Shown: positions 37,127 to 46,182 of the stretch, piece by piece
How the letters are laid out: each line of letters opens with the position of its first letter
Position numbering within the stretch: position 1 is the stretch's first letter
NCBI RefSeq assembly: GCF_000745965.1
Contig: NZ_KN050790.1
Span: 83,084 to 147,083, forward strand
Reading direction: 5' to 3'
Length of the DNA: 64,000 nt
DNA from: Edaphobacter aggregans DSM 19364
GTDB taxonomy: Bacteria; Acidobacteriota; Terriglobia; Terriglobales; Acidobacteriaceae
The notes under the pieces: model-generated
What the model was told of the DNA's origin: nothing
Databases searched by the model: none
What the model saw: only the letters and a program-made list of their open reading frames with translations
Translations under genes and position numbers: made by a program

Positions 37127-38659
37127 ATGGCGATCACAGTGCTGCGGCAGGATCCGCGCTACAACACGCTGAAGAAGGGACACAATCTTCGCTGGCCTGC
37201 CGTGGAGACGGAGGCGGCGGGAAGGATCGAGCTGGTGGAGAGCGCGAAGGATGCCGCCGATGCGCTGCAGCGAATTGTGAGCGCGGGGATGCGGCCGACG
37301 GTGCGGAGCGGCGGGCACTGCTACGAGGATTTCTTCGCGAATAATCCCGGAGGCGCGATTCTGGATACGTCGCTGCTGACCGGCGCGAACCGTGCGAGCG
37401 AAGGATTGCCTTACAGGATTGCTCCGGGGACGCAGCTGTGGAATGCGTATCTGGAGCTGTATCGGCGGTACGGCGTGACGATTCCTGCGGGGACGTGCGC
37501 GACGGTGTGCGCGGGCGGACATATCAGCGGCGGAGGGTATGGTCTACTTGCAAGACTGCATGGCGTCTCTGCGGACTGGGTGACGGAGATCGACATCCTG
37601 ACGGTGGAGGCGAACGGCAAGGTGATTCCGCGCACGGTAAACAAGACGCGCGATGCCGATCTGTTTCGAGCATGCAGAGGCGCGGGCGGCGGCAACTTTG
37701 GCGTGATCACGAGCTACGCTTTTGACAAGCTGCCGCAGGCACCGCTCGAGGTGATGGAAGCGAACCTTCAGTTCCAGTGGGCGGACATGACGGAGGAGAA
37801 GTTCGCGCGGATCCTGATGACGTATGGAGAGTACTTCGAGACGCGCGGCAAGGATCCGGACACGTGGGGGCTGTTCGGAGTGCTGGTTCCGCGGCATAAG
37901 TCCGGCGAGCGTTTCGGAATGTCGGTGCAGTTCTGCAACCCGGACGGGACGTGCAAGGATCTGACGGTGTTGACGGAGTTTTTGGATCGTTTTGGAGACT
38001 GCGGTGCGGAGAGCGGGGCGCATATTCCTTCGGCGATTGCGCCGGCGGCTCCAGGAGCGGGAAAGGGCAAGGAGGTCTGCCTGGGACAGCACACGATGGT
38101 CCGGCGCGACTGGCTTGATGCGACGGAGCGAAATAGCGGTTCAGGGGCTGCGAGCAGGGCGAAGTACAAGTCGGCATATATGAAGCGCAACTTCACGAGG
38201 GACGAGGCGAGGACGATGTACAAGCACATGACGAGGACGATTGGCGATGTGAGCCTGCGCTCGTCGGTGGTGGAGATCGACTCGTACGGTGGCGCGGCGA
38301 ACCGGCCGGGGCTGGCGGAGGAGACGGCGATCTGCCAGCGGTCATCGGTGATGAAGCTGCAGTACCAGACCTACTGGAGCGCCCCGGAGGAAGACGCGGC
38401 ACACCTGTCGTGGATCAGGGACTTCTATACCGAGATGTACTCGGGGAGCAATGTGCCGGAGCGCTATCGCGGCACACCGTTCAAAGGCGATCGCTACGAA
38501 GGGTGTTACATCAATTATCCGGACAAAGACATGGTGGAGCATTCGTTCTGGCCGCAGCTGTACTATGGCGATGGCGAGCTGTATCCGTTTCTGCAGGCGG
38601 TGAAGCGGAAGTATGATCCGAACAATATCTTCCATCACGCGATGTCGATCCGCGCATGA
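37127..38659 (+). CDS. BBE-like FAD-linked oxidase
   Basis: Flavoenzyme of the VAO/berberine-bridge type, 510 residues. The FAD-binding N-terminus has RSGGHCYEDF (His64) and AGTCATVCAGGHISGGGYG (Cys124), the pair that makes bicovalent flavin attachment in this family. The C-terminal BBE motif NYPDKDM and YDPNNIFHHAMSI complete the fold. No signal peptide is visible. Related enzymes oxidise sugars or oligosaccharides at C1 to lactones, which fits the two lactonases directly downstream. The 264-bp gap before it is presumably its promoter. Confidence 0.88.
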   Translation: MAITVLRQDPRYNTLKKGHNLRWPAVETEAAGRIELVESAKDAADALQRIVSAGMRPTVRSGGHCYEDFFANNPGGAILDTSLLTGANRASEGLPYRIAPGTQLWNAYLELYRRYGVTIPAGTCATVCAGGHISGGGYGLLARLHGVSADWVTEIDILTVEANGKVIPRTVNKTRDADLFRACRGAGGGNFGVITSYAFDKLPQAPLEVMEANLQFQWADMTEEKFARILMTYGEYFETRGKDPDTWGLFGVLVPRHKSGERFGMSVQFCNPDGTCKDLTVLTEFLDRFGDCGAESGAHIPSAIAPAAPGAGKGKEVCLGQHTMVRRDWLDATERNSGSGAASRAKYKSAYMKRNFTRDEARTMYKHMTRTIGDVSLRSSVVEIDSYGGAANRPGLAEETAICQRSSVMKLQYQTYWSAPEEDAAHLSWIRDFYTEMYSGSNVPERYRGTPFKGDRYEGCYINYPDKDMVEHSFWPQLYYGDGELYPFLQAVKRKYDPNNIFHHAMSIRA

Positions 38660-38678
38660 AGAGAGCATGAAGTGAGGT

Positions 38679-39797
38679 ATGAGCATGAAGAAGGGTTGGA
38701 ATCGTAGAGAGTTTGTACATCTGATGGGGTACTCGACGCTGAGCTCGGCCGGGCTGTGCTCTTCCCTGCTGCCCGCTGGCGCACGGTCGTCGGTTCGGTT
38801 TGCCTATGTGGCGAGCGAGCGCGATGCGATTCATGTGTATGCGTCGCATGGCGTTGAGTGGACGCGCGTGCAGACGATCGCGAGCGAGAAGCCGGTCGCG
38901 CTGGCAGTGGGGCGGGATGGCGAGGCTCTGTACGCCGTAAACGAGGTGAGGGTGCACCATGGATTGCCGATGGGGACCGTGGAGGCGTTTTCGATCGGTA
39001 AGGACGGCCGCCTGGCGAAGTTGAGCCGGCAGCCGCTCTCGCTCTCCGCGACGATGCCGCGTCATGCAGCGGTGTCTCCCGACGGCAGGAGTTTGGTAGT
39101 CGCAGTGCGGGAGGGCGGAGCGTACAACGTTCTGCCGATCGCAGAGGACGGCAGCCTGGGACGCGTGTCGAGCCTGTTGAAGGAGACGGGTGTGGAGCGC
39201 GCAGGAGTGGCTTCAATTTCGCGACCGCATGCTGTGGCCTTCGATACGGCGGGGCGTGTGATTGCTGCGGACGCCGGAACCGGCCGCGTGAGCGTGCTCG
39301 GGCTGAGCGGTGAGGGGTTGGGCATTCACGCGAGGCTTGAGTTAGAGGACGGAATGGCGGTGTCGCGAGTCGCGATGCATCCGAACGGCAGGGTGTTGTA
39401 TGCGATGCGCGAGGATGGCATCGCGTGCTACGGCTACGATGCAGCCGCGGGAAAGATCGAAGAGAAGCGGCAGCACGCGAAGGTTGCCTGCGGACCAGAT
39501 GCGGCGCTGGCCGTGCATCGGTCGGGTGAGTTTGTGTATGCGAGCAGGCCGGAGGGTGGCGTGGCCGTGTGGGCTGCGGATCGCTCGACGGGACGGTTGC
39601 GTGCTGCGGGTGAAGATAGCGAGGCGATGGGCGAGCTTTGCGCGATGGAGATCGCTCCGGAGGGGAACAGCCTGATTGCCGTGAGTCGCGACGGTCGCGT
39701 GATGGAGAGCTTTATCGATGCGGCGACGGGACGGTTGAGCGCTGCTGCGTTGCGCGCCAAAGTGGAGTCGTCGCGGTGCGTGGCATTGGTTTCATAA
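38679..39797 (+). CDS. Lactonase family protein, Tat-exported
   Basis: Seven-bladed beta-propeller of the 6-phosphogluconolactonase (Pgl) type, 372 residues. NRREFVHLMGYSTLSSAGL at about 8-26 is a Tat signal, with twin Arg in RREF. Repeating propeller blades such as PHAVAFDTAGRVIAADAGTGRV recur throughout. Probably a periplasmic lactonase opening sugar lactones made by the upstream flavoenzyme. ATG 38679 follows GAGG; ATG 38685 is an alternative. It is 19 bp from the BBE-like gene and about 21 bp ahead of a second lactonase gene. Confidence 0.82.
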   Translation: MSMKKGWNRREFVHLMGYSTLSSAGLCSSLLPAGARSSVRFAYVASERDAIHVYASHGVEWTRVQTIASEKPVALAVGRDGEALYAVNEVRVHHGLPMGTVEAFSIGKDGRLAKLSRQPLSLSATMPRHAAVSPDGRSLVVAVREGGAYNVLPIAEDGSLGRVSSLLKETGVERAGVASISRPHAVAFDTAGRVIAADAGTGRVSVLGLSGEGLGIHARLELEDGMAVSRVAMHPNGRVLYAMREDGIACYGYDAAAGKIEEKRQHAKVACGPDAALAVHRSGEFVYASRPEGGVAVWAADRSTGRLRAAGEDSEAMGELCAMEIAPEGNSLIAVSRDGRVMESFIDAATGRLSAAALRAKVESSRCVALVS

Positions 39798-39817
39798 GAA
39801 GACAGGAGAAGACAAGA

Positions 39818-40972
39818 GTGAAGGTATCGAGGCGTGGGTTCATACAGGGGTCTGCGGCGGCTCTGGCGGCGTATCCTCTGGCATCGCTGGCAAAGGGCTC
39901 GGGCAAGCAGCTGCTGTTTGTGGGAACGCAGACGGGGCAGGCGAGCACGAGCAAGGGCATCTATTCGTACAGCTTCGATGCGACGACAGGAGAGCTGACG
40001 CAGACGGGCCTGGCCGCTGAGGCAGACAACCCGACGTTTCTGGCGTTCGCGCCGGACAAGAAGACGCTGTTTGCGTGCGACGAGATCAACAACTTCGAGG
40101 GACAGCGAAGCGGCGCTGTCTCGAGTTATTCGGTGGACCGAACGGCCGCGAAGCTGACGAAGATCAACGAGGTTTCGGCAAAGGGACCGGGCACAACCCA
40201 CGTCGGAGTGGACCACACGGGACGGTGCGTCTTTGCGGCGAACTATGGCGGAGGAAGCGCAGCCTCTTTCGCCGTGGACCCGGCAGGAAAGCTGAGTGAG
40301 GCGGTCTCGTTCTTCCAGTACGAGGGACACGGGCCGATGCAGCAGCAGAAGGGCCCGCACGCGCATCGCGTAACGGTCTCGCCGGATAACAGGTACATGT
40401 TCGTGAACGATCTTGGACTGGATGCGATTCACGTCTATCATCTCGACTCCGCGACGGCAAAGCTGATGCCGCAGAATCCGCCGGACTGGAACTCTGAGCC
40501 AGGAGCGGGGCCGCGGTCGCTGATGTTTCATCCCAACAAGAAGTGGGCGTATTGCGTGAATGAGGTTGGCTCGTCGGTGAATGTGCTGGACTGGGATGCA
40601 ACGAAGGGCGTGTTCACGACGAAGCAGTTGATCTCGACAGTACCGGAGGGCCACCAGGGGCCGTCTGCGCCGTCCGATATCGTGATGGATAAGCAGGGGC
40701 GGTTTGCCTACGTGGCGAACCGGATCGATGACTTTATGGTGTCGTTCTCGATCTCACCGAGCGACGGCAAGCTGACCCTGATGGAGCGCACTTCGTGCGG
40801 GGGCAAGATGCCGCGGCACATTGCGCTGGACCCGACGGAAAGATGGCTGCTGGTAGCAAACCAGACTACGGACAATCTCTCCGTGTTTGCGCGCGATGCG
40901 AAGACGGGCAAGCTGGCGAACGCGGGCAAGAGCTTTCCGCTGTCGCGGCCGCAGTGCATTCTGTTTCTCTAA
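39818..40972 (+). CDS. Lactonase family protein, Tat-exported (second copy)
   Basis: A 384-residue beta-propeller related to the gene before it. The start GTG 39818 follows AGGAG and opens a Tat signal, VSRRGFIQGSAAALAAYPLASL. The mature protein begins KQLLFVGTQTG and shows RPDxxxL-like blades, HRVTVSPDNRYMFVNDLG, and SRPQCILF at the end. This fits the family better than the upstream paralogue. The two tandem copies suggest different lactones or sub-functionalisation. A 40-bp palindromic hairpin follows the stop. Confidence 0.88.
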   Translation: MKVSRRGFIQGSAAALAAYPLASLAKGSGKQLLFVGTQTGQASTSKGIYSYSFDATTGELTQTGLAAEADNPTFLAFAPDKKTLFACDEINNFEGQRSGAVSSYSVDRTAAKLTKINEVSAKGPGTTHVGVDHTGRCVFAANYGGGSAASFAVDPAGKLSEAVSFFQYEGHGPMQQQKGPHAHRVTVSPDNRYMFVNDLGLDAIHVYHLDSATAKLMPQNPPDWNSEPGAGPRSLMFHPNKKWAYCVNEVGSSVNVLDWDATKGVFTTKQLISTVPEGHQGPSAPSDIVMDKQGRFAYVANRIDDFMVSFSISPSDGKLTLMERTSCGGKMPRHIALDPTERWLLVANQTTDNLSVFARDAKTGKLANAGKSFPLSRPQCILFL

Positions 40973-41020
40973 GTGGTTGAAGCACTGCAACACACGCACG
41001 AATTTTGCGTGCAGGTTGGA

Positions 41021-41060
41021 AACACAGAAGCGCTCAGTCATGACTGAGCGCTTCTGTGTT
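41021..41060. terminator. Bidirectional palindromic terminator
   Basis: A perfect 40-bp palindrome: AACACAGAAGCGCTCAGTCA followed directly by its reverse complement. It lies between two convergent genes (lactonase stop at 40972, amidohydrolase stop at 41074). The loop would be about TCATGA after unpairing of the centre. Both strands end in TGTGTT, a weak U tract. It probably serves both transcripts. Confidence 0.7.
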
Positions 41061-41073
41061 GGGATGATACTGA

Positions 41074-42459
41074 TTAGTGGCGTTCGTTGTCGCTGGGCCG
41101 CGGCCGTGGAATACGCGGAGCGAAGGTGGTCCAGCGATAGGCGTAGATGGTGTTGGGATCAGGCGGAGCGTCCCACTTGTCGGCTTCCATGCCGTTGAGG
41201 TCATAGACTATCTTTCCGTCCTTGATGGTGATCTCGTCGACGAGCAGCTTGGTTCCGTCCAGGCGGCCGTTGACCATGTCGGTGAAGCCGAAGCGACCGT
41301 CTTCAAGGCGAAGGACGGCGACATCGGCGACCGATCCTACGGAGAGGTTGCCGAGTTCTTCATGCTTGATCTCACGCGCGGGGTGCGAGGTCATCTCGGC
41401 GACGACCTCCTTGAGGGAGATGCCGATTGCCATCATCTTGCTGGCAACGTTGAGCTCGTCCTTGGTGGCGCCGTTCATGCTGCCGATGTGGAGGTCGGTC
41501 GAGATGGAGTCGGGGATGAAGCCGTCCTTGACCATGGGGACGGCGAGAGAGAACTTGAAGCTGCCGCCGCCGGTGCCGGTGTCGAAGTAGATGCCACGCT
41601 TACGTCCGTCGATGAAGGCCTTGCTGGGCCCCATGGTGACGGGGTCCTGTTCGTTGCGCAGCCCGGAGTACATGTGGGTGTAGATGTCGCCGGGGCGCAG
41701 CTTCTTTGTGAGCAGATCGTAGAGCGGGCGGCTCTCGGGATGATTGTTGCCGAAGTCGACCATGACGGGGATGTTGGCCTTGGTGCCGGCGATAACGGCC
41801 TGCTCGACAGGCGTCCACTCCGGCCCGGTGTAGTGAGCGGTCTTGATGCCGACGACGACGTTGGGGTACTTGAGGGCCATCTTTGCGGTGGCCTCGCCAT
41901 CCATGTCGGATAGATTGTTCTCGTACTTGTCGCCGCGCATGCCGGAGCCGACGATGTTGAGCATCGCCAGAACGCGGGTCTTTGAGCGATCGATGATCCT
42001 GTCCTTGAAATCCTCGAAGTTGCGCCAGCCGGAGCATCCTGCATCTACGACGGTGGTGACGCCGACGCGGAAGGTGAAGCCGTCGGGCGGAACGCTGTTG
42101 TCGCCCGCGTAGGAGCCGCGCTCGCCGGTGCCGGCGTAGACGTGGACGTGAAGGTCGATGAGGCCGGGGGTGACGTAGAGACCGTTGAGGTTGATGGTCT
42201 TCAGGGCATCCGAGCTGGCGATGTGCGGGGCGACCTTGGCGATCTTTCCGTCCTTGATGGCAACGTCCATGACCGCGTCGATGTGGTTCTTATCGTCGAG
42301 GACGTGGCCGTTCTGAAGGATGAGATCGTAGGCGATGTTCGCCGGGGGCTGAGGGAGCGGTGGTGGAGTGCGTTGCTGGGCGAAGGCATGGACCGATGCG
42401 GCGGCCACGGAGAGAACGGCGCAACAGGAGGCCAGGTTTATTTTGCGTAGCGATTTCAT
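41074..42459 (-). CDS. Exported metal-dependent amidohydrolase
   Basis: Predicted binuclear amidohydrolase of 461 residues. The N-terminus MKSLRKINLASCCAVLSVAAASVHAFAQ is a Sec signal. The metal ligands are in order: HVH in DLHVHVYAG, a likely carboxylated Lys in VVGIKTAHY, His in FGNNHPE, His in IYTHMYSG, and Asp in STDLHIG. This resembles the EF0837/adenine-deaminase-like deacetylase group often found next to DgaE-like PLP enzymes. Gene order places it last in the run of exported enzymes. Substrate unknown, perhaps an N-acyl amino-sugar acid. ATG 42459 follows GAGGA. Confidence 0.87.
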   Translation of the reverse strand: MKSLRKINLASCCAVLSVAAASVHAFAQQRTPPPLPQPPANIAYDLILQNGHVLDDKNHIDAVMDVAIKDGKIAKVAPHIASSDALKTINLNGLYVTPGLIDLHVHVYAGTGERGSYAGDNSVPPDGFTFRVGVTTVVDAGCSGWRNFEDFKDRIIDRSKTRVLAMLNIVGSGMRGDKYENNLSDMDGEATAKMALKYPNVVVGIKTAHYTGPEWTPVEQAVIAGTKANIPVMVDFGNNHPESRPLYDLLTKKLRPGDIYTHMYSGLRNEQDPVTMGPSKAFIDGRKRGIYFDTGTGGGSFKFSLAVPMVKDGFIPDSISTDLHIGSMNGATKDELNVASKMMAIGISLKEVVAEMTSHPAREIKHEELGNLSVGSVADVAVLRLEDGRFGFTDMVNGRLDGTKLLVDEITIKDGKIVYDLNGMEADKWDAPPDPNTIYAYRWTTFAPRIPRPRPSDNERH

Positions 42460-42552
42460 TATGAGTCCTCGATTTGGTGTTCAATGTGCCGGTGAGTCCT
42501 TGTGATGTGGCGTGGGATGAGCGGCAGGACCACGCTGTCTCTCGGCAGCCTG

Positions 42553-44166
42553 TCAGGCGCGAACTGCCTTCCAGTTTGCGTTGCCGTACTCACCCATGTT
42601 GACGGTGCCGGAGATGTCGTTGCCTGTCACGTTGCCCTTGAAGGTCCAGAAAACGGTGTTTCCGGGAACCGTCATGGCGCTGTGCAGTTCGATCTCGTTG
42701 GCGTGAACCGTACCTTTGAGCGTGGCATTGTAGATCTCACCGGCCTGCGTGCCGGTTACGTCGTTGCCACTCTGCTGAAGCGTGAACTTCTGTTCGCCGG
42801 TACCGCGGTAGTAGTCGACGGTGACGGCCCATGCTCCGTGGACATCCGCGGGTGTTCCGGTGGGGATTACGGGGTCCTTGTATTCGCCAGGATTGGTGAG
42901 AGCGGCGTAGATGGCATCGGCGATGATCTTGTCTTCGCCGGGGTCCATCATGTAGGGCATGACCGAGATGCCGCTCTGCATCATGTCGGGCCGGCGGCCG
43001 TGCGCTCCGCCGAGGACGATGCGCGGCGTGCCAGCGTCGAGCTTTGCGACGAGTTCGGTACCGGTGATCTTGAGCGTGTTGGCGTCCCAGGAGATTTGCA
43101 GCGTGGGGGCGCGATTGGAGAGGTCTTCTGGCTCGTGGTAGGTGAAGCTGGTCGAGGGCAGGCCCTTGACGCGGTTCTCGATGTTGTTCAGCCATCCGCG
43201 CCACATCTTCTGCTCAGCGTCGTGGTCCCGCTTATACCAGGTCTCGACAGCAGCGAGGATGCCCATCGCCTCCTCCTTCGAGCACTTCATCGCGCGACCG
43301 AAGTTGTGGTGCGGTGCCGCTTGGAAGTAGGCAGCCTTGCAGAGGTTTTTCTCGCCGAGCATGATTCCGGAGGACTGCGGCCCGCGAAGGCATTTGCCTC
43401 CGGAGTATCCAACGAGCGTTGCACCTGCCTGAATGTGAATGTTTGGGTTCAGCGGCTCTTCTGCCGCGGCATCCACGAAGACTGGAACATTCTTCTGCTT
43501 CGCGACGGCGCAGATGTTCCTGATACTCATCGGGCCGCTCGCGTTGCCGGGATTCGACATGAGGTAGATCATCGCCGTTCGAGGCGAGATCTTCGAGGTC
43601 AGCTCATCGATGCTGTCGACCTCGACAATCTCGGCGCCTACCATGCGCACACCGAAGTCGTACTGGTTGCGCGAGTGCTTGGGAATGATGACCTGATCCT
43701 TCTTCTTGATATAAGGAAAGGCCTGGCTCTGCTCGACGTTGGTGCCAACCATACAGGCCACGGTGGCAAGGCAGATGGCAGCTTCGCAGCCGGTGGTGGC
43801 AATTCCCCACTCGGCTCCCATCAGCTTGCCGAGCTGCGCACCGATGCCGTCCATCATCTCGTCGAGTTGCACGTAGTAGAAGGAGGCGTCATACATGGCC
43901 TGCTTGACCTGCGGCAGCGAGCGCGAGCCGCTGATGATGGTGAAGGTTCCGCGGCCGTTGATGAGCGGGCGAACGCCGATGCGGGTGAAGAGATTGTCGG
44001 TCGCCGTGCCCTCTCTCGCAGGGAGCTTGTGCTGCGCTGGTTCTGCTATCGCGGCCGCACTGGCGGCAAGCGGGGAGACTGCATTGGCAGCACCCAGGGC
44101 AGAGAGCATTCCGGTCTGCTTGAGAACGTCGCGCCGGGACAAGCGTTCCTTGCGAAAGAGGGACAT
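42553..44166 (-). CDS. Tat-exported SelA/DgaE-like PLP enzyme with C-terminal beta domain
   Basis: PLP-dependent enzyme of the SelA/DgaE class (selenocysteine-synthase-like fold; DgaE is a D-glucosaminate-6-phosphate ammonia-lyase). The N-terminus has LSRRDVLKQTGMLSALG, a Tat signal. The PLP site is YSGGKCLRGPQSSG, with Lys258 as the Schiff-base residue, and VDAAAEEPLNP precedes it. Residues about 444-537 form an extra domain with GAWAVTVDYYRG, KFTLQQSGNDVTGTQ and NWKAVR, a Gly/Trp-framed small beta barrel not part of the normal enzyme. True selenocysteine synthesis is unlikely because the protein is exported. It lies 42 bp downstream of the RidA gene. Confidence 0.87.
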   Translation of the reverse strand: MSLFRKERLSRRDVLKQTGMLSALGAANAVSPLAASAAAIAEPAQHKLPAREGTATDNLFTRIGVRPLINGRGTFTIISGSRSLPQVKQAMYDASFYYVQLDEMMDGIGAQLGKLMGAEWGIATTGCEAAICLATVACMVGTNVEQSQAFPYIKKKDQVIIPKHSRNQYDFGVRMVGAEIVEVDSIDELTSKISPRTAMIYLMSNPGNASGPMSIRNICAVAKQKNVPVFVDAAAEEPLNPNIHIQAGATLVGYSGGKCLRGPQSSGIMLGEKNLCKAAYFQAAPHHNFGRAMKCSKEEAMGILAAVETWYKRDHDAEQKMWRGWLNNIENRVKGLPSTSFTYHEPEDLSNRAPTLQISWDANTLKITGTELVAKLDAGTPRIVLGGAHGRRPDMMQSGISVMPYMMDPGEDKIIADAIYAALTNPGEYKDPVIPTGTPADVHGAWAVTVDYYRGTGEQKFTLQQSGNDVTGTQAGEIYNATLKGTVHANEIELHSAMTVPGNTVFWTFKGNVTGNDISGTVNMGEYGNANWKAVRA

Positions 44167-44208
44167 GGTTGTGTTCCTTTCGTGATCTGATAGACGAGTG
44201 CGCCCGTC

Positions 44209-44706
44209 CTAGATGTAGGCGATCATGTCGATCTCGACGAGCGAGTCTCCAGGGATTCCACCCGCTGGAGCAACCGTCGTACGAACGGGAGGGGTATCGC
44301 CCCAGTTGGCCGTAGCGTAGACGGAGTTCATCGCAGCGTAGTCCTTGAGGTCGTTCAGGTAGACGTTGACCTTGAGAACCTTCTCCATCGAAGAGCCGGT
44401 CTTGATGAGGTTCTTTTCAAGCTCGTCGAGCACATGCTTGGTGTGCTCCTCGATGGTGCCTTTGAAGTGCGCGCCGACTCCCGCGAGGAAGACCATGTTG
44501 CCGTACGTGATGATGCTCGAGAAGAGGGGCTTCTTGCCGGGCGTGGTGGGGACCTTGTCGGCCTGTGTCTTCGGCGGCACGGACTTCTTCTCGAGCTTGC
44601 CGGAGACCTGCGCCTTGGCGGAGGGTGCAAGAGCTGCTCCTGCAGTGACGGCAGCTGCGGCCTTCGCTGCGTTCTTCAAAAGACCTCGGCGGGACTGATT
44701 TTCCAT
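44209..44706 (-). CDS. Tat-exported RidA-family protein
   Basis: RidA hydrolyses reactive enamine/imine intermediates released by PLP enzymes. The 165-residue protein begins SRRGLLKNAAKAAAAVTAGA, a Tat signal, then a linker and a RidA domain. The domain contains ITYGNMVFLAGVGAH, the conserved Arg in PVRTTVAP and the Glu in LVEIDMIAYI. A RidA exported to the periplasm is unusual. The gene lies between two exported SelA-like PLP enzymes, suggesting it clears the enamine they make. ATG 44706 follows AAAGGAG. Confidence 0.88.
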   Translation of the reverse strand: MENQSRRGLLKNAAKAAAAVTAGAALAPSAKAQVSGKLEKKSVPPKTQADKVPTTPGKKPLFSSIITYGNMVFLAGVGAHFKGTIEEHTKHVLDELEKNLIKTGSSMEKVLKVNVYLNDLKDYAAMNSVYATANWGDTPPVRTTVAPAGGIPGDSLVEIDMIAYI

Positions 44707-44742
44707 CGTGTTTACTCCTTTGGGTTGAGAGAGCTGAGATGA

Positions 44743-46038
44743 TTATGCCTTCTGGGTGAGCGCGGCGCGGATACGACGTCCGACGACCTCGGGCTCGCCG
44801 GGCTGGAGCATCCAGACGCCGACCACGAGCGTGTTGGCGTCGGACGGGATTCCCTGGTTGGGCTTGTGGCCGGTGTTGGGATTGAGTTCAATGGGAGGCT
44901 TCTGCGCGCGGAGCCGCTCCTGCACCTGAGAAACGGTAACGCCGACCTTCTCAGGGTCATACTTGAGGAGAAGGTGCGGGACGTGGTTGGCGATCTTCGG
45001 GGTGACCACGCTGATCTGCACGGTGGGGATGTTCTTCACCGCATCAGAGATGGTCTTGCAGTAGCGGTTGTACTCAGCGGTGTTGGCCTCGTCGGACTGC
45101 TCGAGAAGCCAGTCGATGGCGGCCACCATGCCGACGATCTGCTCCTTGGCGACCTTCATGCCACGGCCCACGGCGTCACCGTTGGGGTTGGTGTTCGCGA
45201 GCGCGAGGTCGGTAAGGTGCTTCTTGCCGAGAAGGAGACCGGCGTTCTGCGGCCCTCGAATTCCCTTCCCGCCTGAGAAACAGACGAGATCGAAGCCCAT
45301 CTGGGTGTACTTCCAGAGGTTCTCGATGGGAGGCATGTCGGCGGCTGCGTCGAGATGACAGGGCACGTTGTGCTGGTGGGCGATCTCAAGCCACTGCTCG
45401 CGGCCGATCTGAGCGGGCGGCCCCTCCTCTTCTTCCGCGGCGTTGAAGAAGTTGGTCATGATGGTCTTTTCGTTGAAGGCTGCTTTGTACTCGTCGAGGG
45501 TGACGACCTCGCGGATGACGGCTCCACAGAGCAGCATGGCGTGGTCGTAGCCATAGCGATGAGCCTTCTGAACGATGATCTCGTTCTTCATGGAGCCGGC
45601 GTTCTGCGGGATGTCTCCGGGCGTGTTGCCGTTGGCGCTGGCCATGCAGGCCGCAGTGGCGAGCGTGATGGCTCCCGCGGCGCCCGAGGTGACCAGGGCC
45701 CCTTCGCAGCGAAGCTTCTTGGCGAGGTACTCGCCCGACTTCACCTGGAGGTCATGGAGATGGACGGGGTGGTGCGCGGCCACCTCGACCGCGCGACGCA
45801 CCTGCGGAGGCATGCAGGCGGCAGTGAGCGTCGTGTAAGTCCCGGCGGCGTTGATGATCTTGTCGACGCCGAGCTTGTCGTAGTAGTCAACGGCAAGGGC
45901 TTCAGAGGCTGGCGCGGCGACAGCCTCAGCGGCGCCCATGACCGGCGCCGCTCCGAAGAGCGCGATGGCTGACTGCGACCAACGCAGAAAGCTGCGCCGG
46001 GAGAAGAGACTGCGATCACTGCTGCTGGTGCTGAACAT
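44743..46038 (-). CDS. Tat-exported SelA/DgaE-like PLP enzyme
   Basis: A second SelA/DgaE-class protein, 431 residues from ATG 46038. Signal: FSRRSFLRWSQSAIALFGAAPV, Tat-type. The core begins YYDKLGVDKIINAAGTYTTL and has CEGALVTSGAAGAITLATAAC, then FSGGKGIRGPQNAG with Lys258 as the PLP residue. Unlike its neighbour it has no C-terminal beta domain. The two paralogues are divergent, so they may act on different stereoisomers or form a heteromer. The frame is open to 46155, but the Tat signal and AGGAG upstream support the later start. The next gene, ridA, starts 36 bp after its stop. Confidence 0.87.
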   Translation of the reverse strand: MFSTSSSDRSLFSRRSFLRWSQSAIALFGAAPVMGAAEAVAAPASEALAVDYYDKLGVDKIINAAGTYTTLTAACMPPQVRRAVEVAAHHPVHLHDLQVKSGEYLAKKLRCEGALVTSGAAGAITLATAACMASANGNTPGDIPQNAGSMKNEIIVQKAHRYGYDHAMLLCGAVIREVVTLDEYKAAFNEKTIMTNFFNAAEEEEGPPAQIGREQWLEIAHQHNVPCHLDAAADMPPIENLWKYTQMGFDLVCFSGGKGIRGPQNAGLLLGKKHLTDLALANTNPNGDAVGRGMKVAKEQIVGMVAAIDWLLEQSDEANTAEYNRYCKTISDAVKNIPTVQISVVTPKIANHVPHLLLKYDPEKVGVTVSQVQERLRAQKPPIELNPNTGHKPNQGIPSDANTLVVGVWMLQPGEPEVVGRRIRAALTQKA

Positions 46039-46182
46039 TGCCCTGCTCTCCTGATTCCATTCGGGCTGCGAACGCCTGCACTTCACCGAAATGCAAGCGT
46101 TGCCGCTGTGGATTTGAGTGCAACCATCTGAAATCCACCGGCCCAGGATTGTCATGGGACAAATGGCTTACCGGCCGACGAT

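Noticed and set aside
42502..44190. Long plus-strand open frame opposite the SelA-like gene
   Set aside because: It mirrors a well-supported minus-strand PLP gene codon-for-codon in high-GC DNA; the peptide has no domain and no ribosome site.
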